A DNA stretch of 64,000 nucleotides from Kalmusia sp. IMI 367209 (Eukaryota; Ascomycota; Dothideomycetes; Pleosporales; Didymosphaeriaceae): the NCBI GenBank assembly GCA_027946365.1, contig JAPEUQ010000023.1, positions 1 to 64,000 of the forward strand, given 5' to 3'. Positions 32,001-42,219 of the stretch are shown here, one piece after another. A model generated the notes under the pieces. The model saw nothing but the letters and a program-made list of their open reading frames with translations, was not told the origin of the DNA and made no database searches. How positions within the stretch are numbered: position 1 is the first letter of the stretch; every line of letters starts with the position of its first letter. The translations under genes were made by a program, and so were the position numbers.

Positions 32001-35000
32001 ATGTCTAGTGAGGCAGACTCGCAAGAAAGCCACTCCGACCTGACGGTTGACCAATCGCCTGGGAGTGCGAAAGTGAACGAAAACGATACTGTCTCGGAAG
32101 CATCAAGCGAAAAAGAGCGATCAATCGAGCCCGACAACTCTAGCGATAAGCGCAGTAACGCAAGCGAAATAACGTTTAAAGTTGAGTAAGTACTTGATCA
32201 CTACCTCTGCTAGTCCGCGCTAGCTGAACCTCCTCTTTGTGCAAAGTATCGTGGCTGTCCATGGTCTACTCCCTGCTCAGAGCACATTTGAAGATGACAT
32301 CCAAGAACTTGCCGATAACGGAAACTTGGGCCGATGTATTCGATATAAGTTTAACCCCAACCTAACCTTTTCCAAACGAGGGTTTAACGAGGTGACCCTG
32401 GAACTATTACGTGAAGTCTCAAATAGCAGACAGGAAGCTCAACAGGTTATTGATACTGGATTATTCCCAGCCTCGGAATCACCTTCGACTAATGCATCAG
32501 TAGGAGAGACGTCCCATTGTTTTTCTTTCGCATGATATTGGTGGTTCCATTGTGAAGCGGGTAGGTCAAGATTGATCAATCACCTGAGACTCACTCTAAT
32601 TTTGAAGGCATTATATCTTGCAAGTCAGGATGGACAATTTAACGATATTGCACACTCGACGAAGATGCTGGTAATTGGCCTCTCAATTTTTGCCACCAAA
32701 ACCTCTGAACTCCTCTCCTGCCCACTTTCCCACTTGTTCTAATACTAGAATCATCAAGGCTTTCTTCGGACATCCTCATCGGAGCCGTTGTCTATCAGAT
32801 CTTGAAGGTAAGATTGCGCGGCTAGTCTTTTCTGACGTCGGCACGACTACCCGAAACGTGACGGCTTTGATCCGTAATCTTGCCTCCAATGTTTTCGAGA
32901 GCAATGATTTGTTTCTGGAGACGAAGATCCTCTTACACGCAGAACTGCTGAATGTGTATTCTCAGCGGGAAAGTCTGACGGAGCAAGTATGACGCATCCC
33001 CAATCGGAGACATCAATGTGATTGATTGATTTTGAAGCAGATATTCGACAAATACACATCCACAATGGAACTTAGCTTTGAGAAAATCGTTGCGTCACCC
33101 AATCCGCACAAGGAACTCACAAAAGATGTATCTTCAACCATAGGGAGGATGGTTGAGAAGACCAAGAGCTCCTATGATGGTAAGCATGTACGAACCTTCC
33201 TTAGAATTACCGCAGGATGTGACTTGTATGTAGGTCAAGACCAAACCCGGCATCAAAGACTGCTCGTCCGAGACATGCTAGTTCATCTTTCGCCACCTAT
33301 TCGCCCCTTAAGTATTCCACCTCACGACTCCCATCGGCTTGACTCGCTAGTTCGTCATGAAAAATTCGTGGACTGGGTTAGTAGCTCATCTTCAACGATC
33401 CTCACAATCGATGTGCACCCAAAATGGAGCGTATTGCGCGAACACCTTTTTCGATATATTATCCAAACCAAGAAGCAGAGTGACATTGCCACAATGTTTT
33501 CTTTCAACAAGGACGATGCTCGCTTCAGCTCCATTGACGCATTCCTCAATTCTATAGCCGCCCAATGGATCAGCCATGACGCAAACCTACTAGATCTGAG
33601 CTTCGCCGAAGTGGAGTATCAAAAATACAAGGCATTCGATGCCTATAATGCCATGGATGCAATGTTCATGTTGCTAAGGCTCCACGCGTTCAACGAGTCA
33701 GGAGCAAACTTCTTTGTTCTTGAAAATGATGATGACTGCCCAGAGATGGACACGGTATTCTGGCACCGTGTCTTGCATGTCATGGACGTTCGAGAAAGGC
33801 CTTGGAAGTTCCTCCTTCTCCGAGACTCCACAAAGTCAAAAAGTGGGTGGCTGTCCAAGTGGCCCAAGATTCAGGTGTCAGAGCAAGACGTTGCTGATGT
33901 CATGGATTCGGCTGCGGAAGAATGCCTTCTATCTACCCCATCAATGTATCTAGATGATACCGGGGTTCTCCAATGGAAAGATTGCATAGCAAGTTGTGAT
34001 AGGGACGTGCACAAAGCCTCACTGGCAATGAAGTCTGTTTTGGCTTCGAGCGCAGCGTCAATACCTGATGGTGTCGACTTGCTACCGCAATTCAAAGAAC
34101 AAATGAACAAAAGCGTCAATGCAATCATGGATGACATTCTAAAACGAGTCCCAGCGGAAAAATGCCCGCCACTGGAAGAAATTGTCAATGTTGTACTCTT
34201 TGCTAAGCGTCCCTTAAACCGTGCGGAATTGCAAGATATTTCACGTATACTCTCACAAACCCGGTACACTTCCATCGTCGACCCCTTTTTCACTAATGAT
34301 ATCTTCAATTTTTTGGAGCTGCATCTACCGGGCGTGTTCGATTTTACCAACGGCGAGGTACGACTGCAACATCCAGGAATCAGAAACTTTCTACTTTCCA
34401 AAGGCAATGCGAAGCTGAAGATCGAACAACCAGGTGCTGAAAGGGCCATGGCGCACATTTGCATGCACCTTCTTGAAGAAACCGCATTTGCTGATATCTC
34501 CGAAACGATGTTCTCACGGAGAAAGGTCCCCTCTCAGCCACCCATCTCCGGTCCCTGCGATAATCTCGCCGACTATGCCGTGCGATACTGGCACGTACAC
34601 ATGCGCGAGGCGCTTAAATCGTTTCCAGCGGAAGAAGAGAAGGTTTTCTCTTTCTTCCGGGACGAATCGGTATTGCTAAACTGGGGAAAGGCCTTGCACG
34701 CCGTCTCAAATCCCGTCATTGAAGATCAAGAAATAGACTCATCTCCACTAGCCTTCATCGCCAATACAAAGCTTCAGCATACGACAAGAACATGGATAGA
34801 AAATAACAAGGATTCACCACATTTGCAGGCTGCTCTCACGAGAGCCATAAAAGCTGGCAATCTCGAAGTCGCAAAGGTCTTACTGGAACATGTCGACATC
34901 ACTGAAACGGCCAAGGCCGAGCCGATTATTCTCGCAGCATTGTCTTTGGGCAACGAGGAGTTCTCTATGTTTCTCTTGACTGCAATTTTGGAATCTTGCC

Positions 35001-37675
35001 CCGAATTTCAGTGGCATCGCAGCTTGATCTGTCGGGCATCGTGGCTAGGCCAGGATAAGCTCGTGGGCCTTATGATCGATAAAGGAGCTCCTATTGACGT
35101 TAATTTCCTACCAGGCGTGGGGCCATTGGAACTTTCAGTCCGCAATAATCATGTCGCGGTGTTGAGACTATTGTTCGCTCATGGCTTAGACCCTGTTAGC
35201 AGGAAATACGATGAAGGTGACGACCAGACCGCTCTGCACATTGCCGCAGTACAAGGGTACCCGCAAATGGTCGAGATGCTCATTAAGGCTGGAGCGGACA
35301 AGGACATGAAAAACACCTACCGCCCCATAATGAGCGCAGCAGTGTATGGTAACTTTGCTGCTGTACGCGCCCTCCTCAAAGCCGGCGCAGAGCCTGAGTA
35401 CGTCGATTCAGAAAGGTCATGGCGACCACTCCCGGGTGCAGCCGGCTACGGGTACACTGCATGTGTAGAGGCTCTTCTAGAAGATGAAAGGACTGATTTA
35501 GAAAGCGTCAGCCCAGAGGGGACTGCTCTTTTCGAAGCCGTCGACAAAGGCCATCATGAAACGTGCAGAGTGCTGCTCGACAAAGGAGCAGACCCAGATA
35601 ACGAGCAAAATTTCGAGCCCGTCCTCGTGCACGCCGTGGTCAAGAAGGATCTCGAAATGGTCAAACTATTGATTGGACGGAGCAATCCTTCCGCAGAAAA
35701 TCGGACAAAAGCGCTGGGTTCCGCCATTCAAAACAGCACTAATGTCGACATGGTGCGGTACTTAGTGCAAAATGGAGCAGATTACAACGGCCAGACTTCA
35801 ACGGGCCGAATGATTCACGAAGCTGCATCAAGCAAGAATGTAGAGATACTAGACACGCTTGTTGACGCTGGGGCGACCATAAACGCTGTGGACGAGCAGG
35901 GACAAACACCGTTGCATTTGGCATACAACAACGTTGAAATGACAAAACGACTCATCGAGATCGGATGTGACGTCAATATTGCGAGAACAAGCGATGGTTA
36001 CACGCCATTACATTTTGCAATCGATTCAGGTGAATGGGAGGTAGCCAAAACTATACTCAAAGAAGGACGCCCGGAGCTAGAACTAAAAACGTCATCCTCG
36101 CACTGGCGGCCCAATTCTACGCCCTTGACCATTGCGGTCTGGCGTGACCACGCTGAGATGACCAAGCTTCTCTTAGAGGCTGGAGCCGACCCCAATACTA
36201 GGTCAGGGACAAACAGCGACACCATCATGCATTTGTCAGTAGATGAAGAAGTCGTACGTACCGTGCTTGACTTCGAGCCAGATCTGCGTTTGCAGAACGA
36301 TAAAGGCGACACAGCACTGAACGATCTGATTGAGTGGTGGACTGTGACTATCCCTATCATTAAGCGGCTCTTACGGCAAGGGAGCGATATCAATAATCCA
36401 AACAAAGTAGGAAGGACGCCGCTATTCAAAACAATTTGGAAAGTCGATACTTCTATTGCAGAGGCGTTATTGGACCGGGGAGCCGATATAAATCACATCA
36501 GTAAAGGTGAAGGCACAATACTACACTCCGCGTGCCGGAGGAGCAATTTCGAGGTCTTCAAATTCTTCTTTGAAAAGACAGGCTTTACCGATGCCTCATA
36601 TCCCACGGTAGGAACACTCATTAGTGCAGCGTGCCTGCGCATGGATAGTGACAATAACCCCACTATCCAAATTTTGAGTACCCTGCGCGACAGTGACAAC
36701 TGGTACGAGGCCAACATCAATCAAATTTGCAGTCTGTTTGGTTCTGCACTCAGCGCTGCATGTTATTGCAACAACGAAAACGTTGTTACTTGGCTACTAT
36801 CGAACGGGGCAAAGACGAGCGTTCGAGACGACTGGGATCGATATCCCATCCACTTCGCCGCTTGCAGAGATGAGTCATTGTTCCGCTTGCTATGTAATGC
36901 TGGTGCTGATATCGAGGTCCGTGATAAGATAGGGAAAACTGTTCTGCACATGGCTGCACAGAGTGGCTCATACGATCTGGTCAAAATGATTCTCCAGCAG
37001 AACAAATCCCTACTGAAAGTTCAAGATCATGATGGATGGACTCCATTGCATTATGCACTTAGAGGAATGAAGATATACAGAGAATCAGGCCCGGACCCGC
37101 AGCATAAAATCGTACAGCTATTGATAAGTGAGCTTGAGGATGAGAGTACGTGTTGTGAACCGAATTTCAGAGTCTTTGGCCATGAGGAAGAGAATTGGTC
37201 TATTCTGAAGCTTGCGCGATTTCATGGAGCCACTGCGGAAACGCGGAAAATACTAAGAAAAATTCTGAAAAAACAAAGTGGAGGAAAGTGGAACGAGAAG
37301 TTGCATGAAACTAGAGAGGGCATGTCTGTCAATTTCTTTTGCGATTATTGTTTCACGGTACGTATACTTAGATCTCTCTCATCCCAGGTAGACGAGACAT
37401 CACTAACACAACTGTCAATTCACTAGTACATCAAAGGCTTTCGCTTCCAATGTCGGACGTGTTTCCAGGTTGACTTGTGCTCCAAGTGTTACGGACGAAA
37501 AGAAGAGATTCACCAGGCACATGAGTGGGAAAAGGTAGGACAAGAATTCTTGAGCGATGACTCTTCGTACTCGGATGAAGAGCAAGACAGCGATAACGAA
37601 GAACCGGGCACGACGATGGACGAGAAGAATTCAGACGACAGTAGTGATAATAGCAGTACTAGCGATGAGAGTTAG
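32001..37675 (+). CDS. NLR-like protein: alpha/beta hydrolase, degenerate NACHT, ankyrin repeats, ZZ zinc finger
   Basis: Eight exons (32001..32185, 32247..32445, 32504..32560, 32608..32670, 32759..32986, 33041..33179, 33234..37357, 37427..37675) give 1747 residues. After a Ser/Glu-rich start, residues 62-290 are an alpha/beta-hydrolase module of the kind found at NLR N-termini: DIVAVHGL (62-69), FLSHDIGG with Asp139 where an active enzyme has Ser, and FFGHPHRS (170-177). Residues of about 335-800 match the NACHT and winged-helix span: W338, TILTID replacing a P-loop GxxxxGKS, and FFVLENDDDC (450-459) at the Walker B place. Ankyrin repeats fill about 800-1620 (such as QTALHIAAVQGYPQMVEMLI and KTVLHMAAQSGS). 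A ZZ-type finger (CDYCFTYIKGFRFQCRTC, DLCSKC) lies at about 1660-1710, then an acidic Ser tail. Predicted cytosolic sensor that may not bind ATP. Confidence 0.83.
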
Positions 37676-38365
37676 CAGACATCATTGTACTAGATTTGTA
37701 GTGAAAGGTGTAGGTAGCCGAAAAGAATAGAAAACGATAAAATAGCGGCGATTCTTCTCCCACTTTGTAACTCAAAAAGGCGTTTGAAAGGGGGGGCAAC
37801 TCAAAAGTTCTATCTGCTATGGCTACTCCATGGAGAGCCTCAGCATTACATATCGGCCATAACGAACACAAGATTATACCTAGCTTTTACTATGAGAAGT
37901 AAGTACATGTTTTATCGGATTTAGAGAGCTTCTCAGATACAACGCGATGAGTAGTACGTCTGCTGGGTTGAACAATGATGAATAGTAACTTTTCTGTGTC
38001 AGGTCATCTATTTGTTGTAGTGTCAATAGGACCGTATCCTTCCATTCGACCCTTTGGACTCAAATTTCATTGCTCGCCGATTTGAAGATGGCGCCCGCGG
38101 AGAACGCCTTGTCTCCCTGGGATATCCCTGAACACCACTTGCGACATGCTGAGGTACTCGCAGAACAGTAACCAGATACTTGCGCGATTCCAAGACAGCA
38201 GGGCATTTGGTAGCTAGAGCTCTCTGAATGTAATCACTAGTGACATTGTAGTTCGGATGTCCTCGCATGCAGAATCTCAACATGTGAATTTTGAGCTTGA
38301 CATTTCTTGGATTTCAACGGATCTACATACGGAGCCTTACGCATCGCAAGTCTCACCACATCCTC
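37676..38365. other. Convergent intergenic region, about 0.7 kb
   Basis: Lies between the 3' ends of the NLR-like gene and the AA9 gene. A minus-strand frame at 38023-38283 (86 codons) has no family features and is probably chance. Nothing else seen. Confidence 0.45.
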
Positions 38366-39168
38366 TTATCCGGTCCAAGGCCGCGGCCCTGGCGGCGTAT
38401 ACGACGTCGGCACAGGGTAGTAGATATTGATCATAATCCCCGGATCAGTCGCCTTATAAGCACCCGGGAAAGAAACAAGTGGACTCGGCGACCCGCTCCC
38501 TCCGCCGGTAACCTTGATCTGCGCACACGAGATGTAGAACTGCGCACCACCAGCAGAGCCAGCAGAGTGCAGCGCGATATGTTCGACTCTGAAGAGATAC
38601 TCGCCGCTCGGCAGGCTCTTGGGGATCGGAACAGTGACTTGTGATTTGCCTGTTACCGCTGGTATTAGCATCGTCATTTCTCTTTGTGCATAGTCGTAAC
38701 GTACCTTGCGATGGCCAGGTCAATCCTCCAGCAGCAATCGTTGGCCCTTGCTCAAAGATCTTGAACCACACGTTCCCGCTTCCATCCCAGCTGGCAGCGG
38801 TCTGCCCGGACGGCACCTTGGCCATGTAGAACTGGAGTGTTCCAGGGTGGCTAATGGAACTCTGAGCCGTAAAGCCAATGGAAGAGCCCGCGGCGACTTC
38901 GTAAGTGCCCTGGGCAGCGGTGCCGGGCGAGAGCTCGTAGCATCGGATTTGATTGGACGTGACCTGATACTGAGTGAGCGGGATCCGAGAGCTGGAGGAA
39001 GGGAGACAAAAGAAGCCATACGTCTGTCACAGGTCCATTACTCTGATAATTCGTCGTCTTGCGGACATATTGCCATGCACCCGTTGCTGAACCGCCGGCG
39101 ACAAGCGCTGGGAAAGTGTAGTGTGCCGACGCCGTGGCGGCGAGCAAGAATGCTCCGAGGAACTTCAT
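38366..39168 (-). CDS. AA9 lytic polysaccharide monooxygenase
   Basis: A secreted copper enzyme that oxidatively cleaves cellulose or related glucans. Three exons (39168..39022, 38963..38705, 38649..38366) give 229 residues. The signal peptide MKFLGAFLLAATASA is cut to leave His16 as the mature N-terminal residue (HYTFP), the first ligand of the histidine brace; His88 (SISHPG) is the second and Tyr174 (QFYISC) the axial residue. His163 and Gln172 fit the second shell. Typical blocks are seen: PVTDVTSN, IRCYEL, and WFKIFEQGP. There is no cellulose-binding module, so it is a catalytic-domain-only form. The first intron donor is GTATGG and the frame is restored exactly at VTD/VTS. Expected to be induced on plant cell wall material. 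Confidence 0.95.
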
Positions 39169-40134
39169 TTTCTTTCCGAGTCGAACGGTCTCCGCTGTTG
39201 TCTCTTTGTGTGGCGTAGGTCTTTCGTTCCGTTCTCATCCTAGGTAGGCAAAGAGTAGCACTTTATACACCCTTAGAGTACACGCCAAAACGAATCCACT
39301 ACCACGCGCCCACGCCCTCGCCAATCCTATCCAAGAGAAACGCAATATGCATGCACCCCAGACGACACAAAAGTGGTAGCTTATCGTATGCCGGTTGCGA
39401 GTGTAGTGCCGGCGGGCGTACCGACGGCTAAAAGGGACGCGTGTGCCGAGGGCGTAGAAAGTCTCGATATAGATTGGTATTAATCTTTTGGAGATGAAGT
39501 TGATGCTATCTAGGATGCCTTGATTGGTCGCCATCACTGGAAGGTGTTCGAAACGTGGGAGACTGGGATGCAAATGAGAATAGCCTTCATCGCAACAGCG
39601 AAACACCGTGCTTCCGAGACGAAGAGAAGTTTCATTTTAGTGGCTCTGCAAAAGCATTGTGGACCTAGATTTCCAGTGTAAATCTTTCAGTCTCGAATAA
39701 GTCTATGCGGTGTGTGACAGGGGTTAACTTGGTTAAAGCGTCCACATCGTGCTATATGGAGTCAGTTGCTTCGTCGCTGACAGGGACGCTAGAAAACATA
39801 GAGTATATGCAGGCCACATGATACCCAAACCGGATGGCCAACCCCGAAGAAGAAACGGGAAAAGCATCGGTAATCGCAAACGAGCTATGGTGTAAGATGT
39901 TGATATTGATTCTCATATCTGCAACACTCCTCGATGACGTATGGAAACATAGACGGATGGTCTTTGTAAAACGGCGCCTGACGAAGAAGTCCAGGCCCAC
40001 CGTGATGACAGTACATGCTATAATACATCTACTAATGCGACAAACACTAGGAACTGTCAGCCCGACTCCGGTAACCAGGAAACGAGGGTCTTCCCGAGCA
40101 CTTACTATCGTGACAAAAGAACCGCTAGCAAGCC
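39169..40134. other. Intergenic region, about 1 kb
   Basis: Promoter of the AA9 gene and 3' flank of COX10. Short frames on both strands (for example 39235-39606 minus and 39834-40169 plus) show no family motif and are probably chance. Confidence 0.45.
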
Positions 40135-41673
40135 CTACGCAGCATTCCTCCTTCTCGCCACGGCTTTAGCGTTTTCTTCCTCCTCTTCTAACTCTCCAAC
40201 CTCATAGTAAAAGTCGTCCTCCAGATCCTCAGGGTATCCAAATATACTCCTCCACACACGCTCACCCAACCCCCTCTTCTGCGCCATAGCCAACACCAAG
40301 ACGATCGGGATATGCCACACGCTTGCCCAGAACAGCCCCCTCGCTGTCCCCTTATGCCCCTGCTCGCGCCAGAATTCCACAGCCTTCCACGCCATCCAGC
40401 CGTTCACCACACTGCTCGTAGCAACGAAGCTCCAATCCGTGACTCCGCAATACGACAGGCCGATGCAGACGGGAAACATGAGGATCGCGTAGCGGAGAGC
40501 CACACGTCCATTCTGCGCCGGATTGACCCAACACAACATGCGGTACCCAGCATATTTGTATTCCTCGCGGATAGCCCAACTCAGTGAATTGAAATGCGGG
40601 AACTGCCATGCGAAGAGGAGCGCTGCGCACAGCCAGCCTCCAGCGCTGCCCTCACCAAAGAGAAGCTCCTGCCATGTCCCATCGTGTGCGCATTGTCCTG
40701 CCGCAGCGGTCCATCCCATCAGTGGTGGGATGCCGCCCACTATAGCCCCGATCCAAGTATTGACTACATGCATACGCTTCAAGGGTGTGTAACACCCTGC
40801 ATAGAGGACAACGTTTGTAAAGCCCAGAAACGCAGTAGTAGGATTGACGCCGTAGTATAATGCGCCCGTGCCGATTGCTCCGCATGCAATAGCAAATATC
40901 ATGGCGCCTCTCGTGCTGATCAGCTTGCGCACAAGCGGTCGATTGCGTGTGCGACTCATCTTGGCATCGTGTTCGAGTTCCATGAGCATGTTGAAAGCGT
41001 TGGCGGAGGCCGAGCATAGCGCAGTACCCGATGTGAGGAAGAATAGCGTGAGGGTAGATAGCGAAGGTGTATCGGTCGCGGCCGGAGCGAGGAGGCCTGG
41101 GACAGGGTATAGCGAGTATGCGGCGGTGGCCGTGAGTACAACCAGGAAGGAGAGTCTAGGTTTCGATAATGAAAGGTAGGTCGTAAGGACTCGTTTGAAA
41201 GATCGCTGCGGTAGCTTCGCCGACATGGCCGCCAACTGCGCGGACGCATCCGGTGCAATAGGGTAATTCTTCTCTGCATTTTCGGCAGCAGCAGCTAGTT
41301 CCCGTGCTTTCTTTCTGCGCCGATGTGGTAGCACTTCTTCCGCGCCTGTGTCTGTCGATTGAGATTGAGACGTCTCGTTGGCTGTCTCATTCGTCCCTGC
41401 TCTGACCGACGCAATGGAACTCTGTATCTCCCTCTGTGACCGCGTAAACGACTTCGTCACCGTCTCCTTAAGCGTTGAGTTTGTCCAGAAATAGTCCTTG
41501 CTGAATGAGTTCCTGCTCTTCCCTACTGCTACCGCGTGTCGACTCGAAGGCATGTTCGAGAAGGGCTGCCGGCGAGGCATTGGTGTTCGGGAAAACTTGC
41601 GCCAGCATTGCAAACATACTGAGTTCGCATCCTGGGTCACAATTGATCGTATTGGCGACGCTCGGAGGCTCAT
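40135..41673 (-). CDS. COX10: Protoheme IX farnesyltransferase, mitochondrial
   Basis: Converts protoheme to heme O, the first step of heme A synthesis for cytochrome c oxidase, in the inner mitochondrial membrane. Intronless, 512 residues. The N-terminal 150 residues are basic and Ser-rich (mitochondrial targeting) and include CLQCWRKFSRTP. The UbiA-type membrane domain begins at KPRLSFLVVLTATAAYSLYP; the prenyl-diphosphate-binding signature is seen in NAFNMLMELEHDAKMSRTRN followed by RPLV, and a second polar loop in GCYTPLKRMHVVNTWIGAIV. There are about seven to nine membrane spans, ending in an acidic cytosolic or matrix tail. The start is the first ATG. A mid-length linker (residues 100-150) is poorly conserved. 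Orientation is the same as RPN2, 0.5 kb downstream of it. Confidence 0.97.
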   Translation of the reverse strand: MSLRASPIRSIVTQDANSVCLQCWRKFSRTPMPRRQPFSNMPSSRHAVAVGKSRNSFSKDYFWTNSTLKETVTKSFTRSQREIQSSIASVRAGTNETANETSQSQSTDTGAEEVLPHRRRKKARELAAAAENAEKNYPIAPDASAQLAAMSAKLPQRSFKRVLTTYLSLSKPRLSFLVVLTATAAYSLYPVPGLLAPAATDTPSLSTLTLFFLTSGTALCSASANAFNMLMELEHDAKMSRTRNRPLVRKLISTRGAMIFAIACGAIGTGALYYGVNPTTAFLGFTNVVLYAGCYTPLKRMHVVNTWIGAIVGGIPPLMGWTAAAGQCAHDGTWQELLFGEGSAGGWLCAALLFAWQFPHFNSLSWAIREEYKYAGYRMLCWVNPAQNGRVALRYAILMFPVCIGLSYCGVTDWSFVATSSVVNGWMAWKAVEFWREQGHKGTARGLFWASVWHIPIVLVLAMAQKRGLGERVWRSIFGYPEDLEDDFYYEVGELEEEEENAKAVARRRNAA

Positions 41674-42219
41674 GGCGCGTTGGGCTGAGCATCAACTTTT
41701 CTGCGAATGCATCTGGTGATACACATGCGCCAAGGCCGGATCAATTCGGGCCGAATTATAATTTAGTCCATTCGCAAGGTAACTGGAGCATGATCATGAT
41801 CTTCCGCAACGATATATGCCAGAACTTTATTTGGATTATAGAACTAGTCGGGGAGTAATGCTTGCACAGGTAGACGTAGGGAGAAACGATTCAGACTTGG
41901 AAGGAAAACAATGTCCAGGTCGAGGACCTCACCTTGGTGTGTACGACGAAATATACCTTGCGTAACATCTCACTTGGCAGTATTCGCAGCATAAGATACG
42001 TGTTGAACTGTACACCTATCGGCTAATATACATTCACTTAACCGTGTCTAAACTATCGGGTAGAACGCATGCCTCTTGCCTCTCGGCGCCCGTATTAATG
42101 CATGCATCGGCGAACGACTGCTCAATACAGGATTGATGGTACAAATCACTTCACCGGCTGCCATGATGACGGCTGTGATGGTCGCAAACAATGCTTCCGC
42201 ACTCCGAATTGTCTGAAAC
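41674..42219. other. Promoter region of COX10 and 3' flank of RPN2
   Basis: About 545 bp with no supported coding frame. It holds the upstream sequence of COX10, which is transcribed on the minus strand. Confidence 0.5.

Noticed and set aside
33871..34464. Minus-strand frame of 197 codons inside the NLR-like gene
   Set aside because: Antisense to the main exon, with no motif; the plus-strand frame is clearly coding.
38023..38283. Minus-strand frame of 86 codons between the NLR-like and AA9 genes
   Set aside because: No motif or splice support, and it lies in a convergent intergenic region.
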